DNA of 64,000 bases. Origin: Triops longicaudatus. Its lineage: Eukaryota; Arthropoda; Branchiopoda; Notostraca; Triopsidae. The position numbers were made by a program, and so were the translations under genes. A model generated the notes under the pieces. The model saw only the letters and a list, made by a program, of their open reading frames with translations. It ran no database searches and was not told the DNA's origin. The stretch's first letter is position 1. Each line of letters opens with the position of its first letter. The stretch covers positions 434,001 to 498,000 of the forward strand of contig JAGQDJ010000278.1 of NCBI GenBank assembly GCA_022885665.1. Direction: 5' to 3'. This document shows, one piece after another, positions 58,680 to 64,000 of the stretch.

Positions 58680-61600
58680 ATGGATACCCTAGAGTCTCCG
58701 TTGGATGTTTTGAGTCGCGCCGCTACTATGATTCATCAACAAATGACTTCAGGTAATTATATCAAACGATTTGGGCGATATTCCCTATCTCTGAGTTATC
58801 GCTGTGCAAGTGAAATGTAAAGAATTTGCAAAACATTGGTACTGCTTAAAAAGCGAATGAATGCCCATCGAACAACTACAACGATCGGCGTATACAGAAG
58901 CGCACAAGAGGAATGGTGCCACACGTTTATCCTTGCATTCCTGAGTTTCACCGACCCATTTCCGAAGGTCGAGACTGCGTGATGGAGTTTCACCAAGCGT
59001 TTCCAGATGGCATGCGAATGACTTGGAAGTTCTGACTTAAGCGCCAAACTGTAAGGGTTTAAAATTCAAAAGAACCCGCTTCATTGCATAGGTTCGGTAA
59101 GGGGCAACAAAGATAAGCCACGCGGAGCGTGAAGTAGCACGGTGTAGCAAAAATGTACTGGGAATAAAACTAGGCCGTAACTTTAGTATGGGGTCAGGTG
59201 GAATATGAGCTTCTGCTATATGCATTGAAGTGGGTCTATCCGCAGTACAATTGAATTTGACAAGTTCTCTCACTTGATTCCGAACCTTTTCCTACTTAAT
59301 TTTGAAATTTTTGCTAACTTTTCGATGAATCCATAGGTAGCCATTTTTGGTCATCGTTCATTCGACTAGTTTCGAATGTTAAGGGTTAGTTGTAGTCTTG
59401 GTTAGATATTAGCGAAGGCACAGTTGTGACATCCACCGTCCAAGATCACATCCGCGGCTTGGTCTGATGCTCGTAGATAGCGCGAGCTCCGCTCTTCGCT
59501 TCAAATTATCTGTATCGGATAGTAACGAATGCGGGTTAGAGGCAGGAAAGCCAGGTATAACGTAGATTAACTTGAGCTGGAAGGCAAAAAAGAAGGCGGA
59601 AAGGCAGGTTGGAAGTTTAAAGTTTGTTTCCTTCTTATTCCCCACTTTCTGTCCCGCCCGCCTCTCCTCTCATCCATCTTTGCTCTTCTATCCTCATCTT
59701 GATAGTCCAGGTAAGCTCCCAAGCCTTGAAACCGCGCACACACAAAGAAAAAAAAGAAGCATGTATATAGAAAATCTGTGGGATAGGAGTAAGGGAGGGA
59801 ACGAAACGAGGGGAGGATTTTCAAGGAAACGAGTCTAAGAGGCAGACGTAGAAGAAGGTGGTTCATGGGTGTCCGCCACCGCCGCTTCGGCGCCATTGCC
59901 AATCGCAAGGAAGACACTACGGTCTTGCTTCTTTTCCTGTTCCCTTCATTGAAGCTCTCGTTCCGATTTACACCTTTTTCACTTGGCTGGCTAAGTTAGT
60001 CGCACAGTGTAGTTGGACTCAGGTGTATGCGTCGCAAGTGCGGGTATGCCGATGCTGTTTTGACGAGTAGTAGTACTTTTTCATTAATCGAAAAGTGATA
60101 AAGAAGACACAAAGTTGCATTTTGTTAATTTTAACGTAAAAAAACTCGATACGCCGTAGTTTCCGTTGCTAGTGAGGACAACATTTAGCGGTAGAAACGT
60201 GTTTGAAAGTACCAATGTACGATTGCATGGATGCGTGAAATCGTGTCGGAGTTGTCGCCTTTCCATGTTCCCATTTGGATGGGCGGGAGCCGCCACCACG
60301 CCTACTCTGTCCTATACGGTATGGCCGGGCAGATAGCAGGGGGAATTGCTGCAGCAGCAGCTGAAGCTGCAGGAAGAGATGGAACAAGTCGAAGAATTTG
60401 GCAACCATGGTTTGATGATGGTACCGTCGTACATTGTATTTGTTATTATTTGTCACCTGTATTGATGGAGTATTTGACTAAACGCTTCCAAGAGATGAAA
60501 TTTCGTGTCTTCTAACATCATCTTCATGTCCTTTTCTATAACAGATGAACATAAGGATCCGTCCGGGTTGAGCCCACCACCTTCGTCTTCCGTGTCTAGT
60601 GGAGTGCTTGAAGTCCAGCGTAGTGACACTTATTCAGGCAAACACTTGCCTACGAAATTACGAAAAGAAAAACGCTTAGCAGAACGAGGTCTGCTTGAGA
60701 CGCGATCGCGACATCAATCGGCGCCGCCGCCTCCTTATCCCTTCCCTAATCGTGAAATCGATGCTGTTATTGGACCCAAGTGTGATCACAGTGCTAAAGA
60801 CTTCACAGACGACCGAGGCCGCGTAGGCGATTCTGTTGGTAGTGAAGATGATCAAGACTATGAAGCACCTTTGGATATGACCACGCAAGCTAGGAGAAAA
60901 TCACCGACGCCAGTATCACGACCCTTGAAACACCAGTTGCCGCCTAACAGACCGCCATCTTATTCGGCTCATTTACCACGCCCGTCAGTTATTACCTGTT
61001 TGACGGAAAATAGCACCACGGACCGGGCAATAACTACCTCTGGACAGGTTAGAACTGGGCGCCGCGACACAACTTCGCCAGGTAAAACGCGTATGTGTTC
61101 GAAAATTGGGGTTGTTAGGAACGGAAAGCTGTTAGGAACGTTCGCACCGACAAGGGTGGTGATTTTGTTGTCGAGAAGATTCACTATGCATGTGGTAGGT
61201 TTTTTGCACAGAACTTTCGTACAACGGCTAGCATGTAATGTCAGCCAAACTGCGTCCAGTGTGACTATTTGCAAGGAAAATCATTCAGTTTGCAAGATTT
61301 GTAAGTTTATAGAGAAGTTTGATTGCCATATTTAAAGGAATTTTATTTCCTTCGTAGAGTAGGCCCAGATCAGCTAAATAGTGGGGGTCGAAGCTTTTCC
61401 ATAGGCCTAGCGGCGAGGTCACCTTTTTTCCTGTGTAGAATTACCTCGGTCCGTGTACCTGCACCTGTATAGGTTTCGAATGAAATCCAGGGGTGCTTGT
61501 GTGTATTCCTCCCGTGGATAGTCTGCAAGCCCCAGAAATGGAAGAATCTCTTCTTACTTCTCCTTCTATTAGTGTGCTTAAAGGGAAACCACCGGATTCA

Positions 61601-63548
61601 CCGTTTCACCTCTCCTTACAATGACGGTGAGAATTCGTTGGGTCCGAGTGCTGGTAAAGCACCACCAAATAATTTGCAACAGGTGGGGTGCAGGGATGAA
61701 AGCCCAGGTCAAAGAGATTCAAGACAGCAAGGTGCTAAATCTCCGCCGCGTCCAAATTTAGCAAGCCTTTGCGACCAACTTTGACCACAAACAAATGGCA
61801 AGAATTAGAGACGGTCCGTTGTCAAATATGCATCGCTAATGTGCATGAAAATATGCATTTTTTAGTAATAAAATAGGAAAGCTAGTGCAAAAAGTTTTAC
61901 GATCCGGATATATCCCCCCCCCCCCCAGACTATCGACTAGACAACAACCATTTTTATGTCGCCTTTAGCCATACGATTGCACATATGCTTAACCTAGGCA
62001 GGCAGCAGTCGAGGTTCAGCCCCCTCGACACGAGACTGTGCTGGTCGAGATGGTGGTTTTGTACGCCAATCTCCTAGATGCCATATGGCCCAATGGCTAA
62101 ATGTAATGCAAATCCTCCACTCCCTTTAAATGTAGCGCTATAAAAACCTTTTTGGATATCGCGACTATGCATCGTGTCCGTTTTTGAAGCTCTTCACCAC
62201 TTGTTCTTGTAAAAGGCGGGGTAAGAGCCGAAGGAAACGTCTCACCACGAAACCATGGATGGTTCATTCATCCGCGCAGCACATCGTAGTTTCTTGTTCT
62301 AGCATCTACTCTTTGTCTTTTTTTCCTAGTAGGGATGCGGGAAGTTTTCATCATGTCGCAGTGTATGAGTGTAAGCTGGGAACGGGAGGGGGGGGGGGAA
62401 GCAAAGCTTGTAAGGTGAACGAAAAAAAGAACTACAAAGGCAAGGCAAGGTCTTTCATTTGCGTATACGGGAACAAGACCGTGGCCAGTAAATGTTGAAA
62501 AAGCAAAAGCCCTACAGCTTCCGCCGACCTTGGCTACCTGTACCGTGAAGAACCCTTGGCGCTGTTATCTACCTGCGTGATTAAAGGAAGACGAGTAACA
62601 GAACACGCTTCGAAAAGTGGGCCTAGAGCGAGTGGAACATACAACAGACCTGTTCAAGAAAACCTTACAGCATCCTGTAGCGCGAAGGCAGTGTTAGCCA
62701 GGTTTTTCTTGGTATTCCATCTTTTGGGGTTTTACATTTATTTTGAAAAAGGTAACGGTCTTTAGCAAGAGAGAATAGACTTGGCTCTTCTGCTATGATG
62801 GGGAATAGTTTTGGCCTGCTTGTAAAGCAATGTTGGGGCTAGGGGGGACGTCGTGGATTAAAGGTATACCTGCCGTATGGCGCTTTTCTTGTTAATGGAA
62901 GGACAGGGAGACGGAGAAAATTTCGAAAGAGGTAGAAAAAAAAAGTAGCGACGACTTGCTATATGTGGCAAAGCAATCAACCGTGAAAGCGACCGTTTTG
63001 AAGCTCAAATCTGAGAAGAGCTAAAGAACAAAGGATTACTCTAATTATGTAAGCTTGAATGTGGTAATATCGTAAAAGATATTAGAAATATGTTAAAAAA
63101 ATCTGCCAAGAACCATTTTATTAATTTTGTATATAAAGTTAACACGAGTGCTAAGCCTTCCTCTATTTTAGGTGTTTGCGATTCTGTGATCGATGAACAT
63201 TTCCGGCGTTCGTTAGGAGATCGTTATACCCATCTTTTCGCCTCATCGGGTTCCAGCTCTGAGGGTGAAACCGCCAAAAGTCCAGCATGCTCTGGTCAAA
63301 CGTCTCCTCCCAACCTTAGTGTTTCAGGCTTGTCAGGTAAGCACCACTAAATATAATTTTCTCCGTTCTTCCGATCTATTCTTTACAGTTTCAATAAAGT
63401 GTTTTGTTTCTTTTTCCCAACAGTCGATGATCACTTTGCGAAGGCACTGGGAGATACCTGGTTTAAACTGCAGCAAACTCAGTCCAAAGACAGTGAAACG
63501 GATACTATGGGTAGGACCACAGCGGCTGGTCTGTTGTTTTCGGCATGA
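58680..63548 (+). CDS. Tgi: Tgi / vestigial-like 4 (VGLL4), TEAD co-repressor
   Basis: Tgi (vertebrate VGLL4) binds the TEAD factor Scalloped through Tondu motifs and opposes Yorkie/YAP in Hippo signalling. Four exons in phase (58680-58752, 60545-61081, 63172-63336, 63424-63548) give 299 residues. The first Tondu motif is SVIDEHFRRSLGDRY and the second VDDHFAKALGDTW, the tandem pair that defines this family. The middle exon holds PPPPYPF and RPPSYSA, two PPxY ligands for WW domains, as reported for Drosophila Tgi binding Yorkie; vertebrate VGLL4 lacks them. A conserved RPSVITC peptide precedes the first Tondu, also present in VGLL4. Introns of 1.8 and 2.1 kb are long for this window and may hide alternative exons. 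Confidence 0.93.
58753..60544 (+). other. First intron of Tgi
   Basis: Intron of 1.8 kb. I see no nested gene. A plus-strand frame at 60,231-60,515 contains an alanine/glutamine-rich stretch (GGIAAAAAEAAG) that could be an alternative exon but has no support. Confidence 0.4.
61082..63171 (+). other. Second intron of Tgi
   Basis: Intron of 2.1 kb with a C run near 61,915-61,928 and a G run near 62,388-62,398. A frame at 61,625-61,784 looks exon-like but is not needed for an in-phase product. Confidence 0.4.
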
Positions 63549-63754
63549 AAATGATACTTGAAGTTTATGGGATCAAAGAATGTGGGTTTAGCGAGAAAAT
63601 GTATGCAACTAAACACGTTGTAAATGTCATGTGAAATATTATACTTACTTTTAAAAAAATCTTCTCGTTTAGTCTACATCCCATCGCCATTTCACATTTT
63701 AAAGACGTAGCAAAAAAAAAAAGCAACAGTGCAGCGAATATATGATATAAATAT

Positions 63755-63943
63755 TCACTCCAGTTCGGGTATAGCTTCAAATGTCTGATTATCTTCGCTA
63801 TCCTCGTCGCTGACTTCCCATAATTCCATATTGCCGGATTCCTTGAGAAGGTCTTCTAACCCCGTAATCGTCTCTAACAATTTCGGATTGTTGAATACTT
63901 GGATTAAAAAATCGTTTCCTTCTGACTTATATTTCTCCAGCAC
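63755..63943 (-). CDS. Last exon of an unidentified gene, partial
   Basis: A 62-residue terminal exon begins after a splice acceptor at 63944-63945 and ends at a stop at 63755-63757; the rest of the gene lies beyond the window. It starts with a helical segment (LEKYKSEGNDFLIQVF, then PKLLETITGLEDLL) and closes with a very acidic tail (SDEDSEDNQTFEAIPELE). I do not recognise the family. The exon-like quality and the acceptor make it likely real. Confidence 0.55.
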   Translation of the reverse strand: MLEKYKSEGNDFLIQVFNNPKLLETITGLEDLLKESGNMELWEVSDEDSEDNQTFEAIPELE

Positions 63944-64000
63944 CTATGGTCGGTAAAACACACTCTAATGAGGCTGAATAGGTTTAAGCACTTTAACGAA

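Noticed and set aside
1..64000. Search for CRISPR arrays, operons, phage or toxin-antitoxin systems
   Set aside because: The window is intron-bearing eukaryotic DNA; no such structure is present.

Overview
The window is nuclear DNA from an arthropod with a compact, intron-rich genome. Nearly every gene is split by short GT-AG introns, mostly about 45-100 bp. The gene set is typical of an arthropod: an ionotropic receptor, two cuticle-type proteins (one with a chitin-binding Rebers-Riddiford domain), Mextli, and a Tgi/VGLL4 orthologue that carries PPxY motifs. Style and content would fit a branchiopod crustacean such as Daphnia, but the sequence alone does not prove the species. I saw no prokaryotic feature, CRISPR array, rRNA or convincing tRNA.

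Layout. 1-1039: 3' part of MCRS1 (+). 1354-3759: divergent ionotropic receptor (+, 11 exons). 4860-5879: 5'-truncated Ty3/gypsy remnant with its 3' LTR. 6100-7357: BTB/zinc-finger gene (-). 8341-8731: solo LTR with target duplication. 9352-10451: secreted cyclophilin B type isomerase (-). 13225-14860: M14 carboxypeptidase (-). 15241-18690: DIS3L2 exonuclease (-), with a hAT-type MITE in one intron. 21864-24945: CUB/LDLa single-pass receptor with a PPxY tail (+), which appears to use a GC-AG intron. 25197-26646: GORASP (-). 27305-30996: Mextli (+). 31215-33940: F-box/LRR gene (-). 34918-36919: NOP58 (-). 36920-41889: gene-poor, with a Tigger-like MITE and an unidentified coding-like cluster. 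41890-43281: cytosolic sulfotransferase (+). 43923-54502: phospholipase C gamma (+, about 22 exons). Its 4.7-kb intron 47760-52500 contains two complete cuticle-type genes on the opposite strand. 55250-56674: NT5DC1, single exon (-). 58680-63548: Tgi/VGLL4 (+). 63755-63943: last exon of an unidentified gene (-).

The genes are mostly unrelated housekeeping and signalling genes rather than a cluster or operon. Two modest themes recur. Two genes (the CUB/LDLa receptor and Tgi) carry PPxY ligands for WW domains. Transposon remnants sit mainly in introns and intergenic gaps. I found no convincing previously undescribed multi-gene system. The most distinctive items are the nested cuticle genes, the CUB-LDLa-PPxY receptor with its GC-AG intron, and the unidentified open frames at 40011-40494. 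Exon boundaries were built by hand from splice signals and reading phase. Where total coding length is stated it is divisible by three, but transcripts are needed to confirm it.
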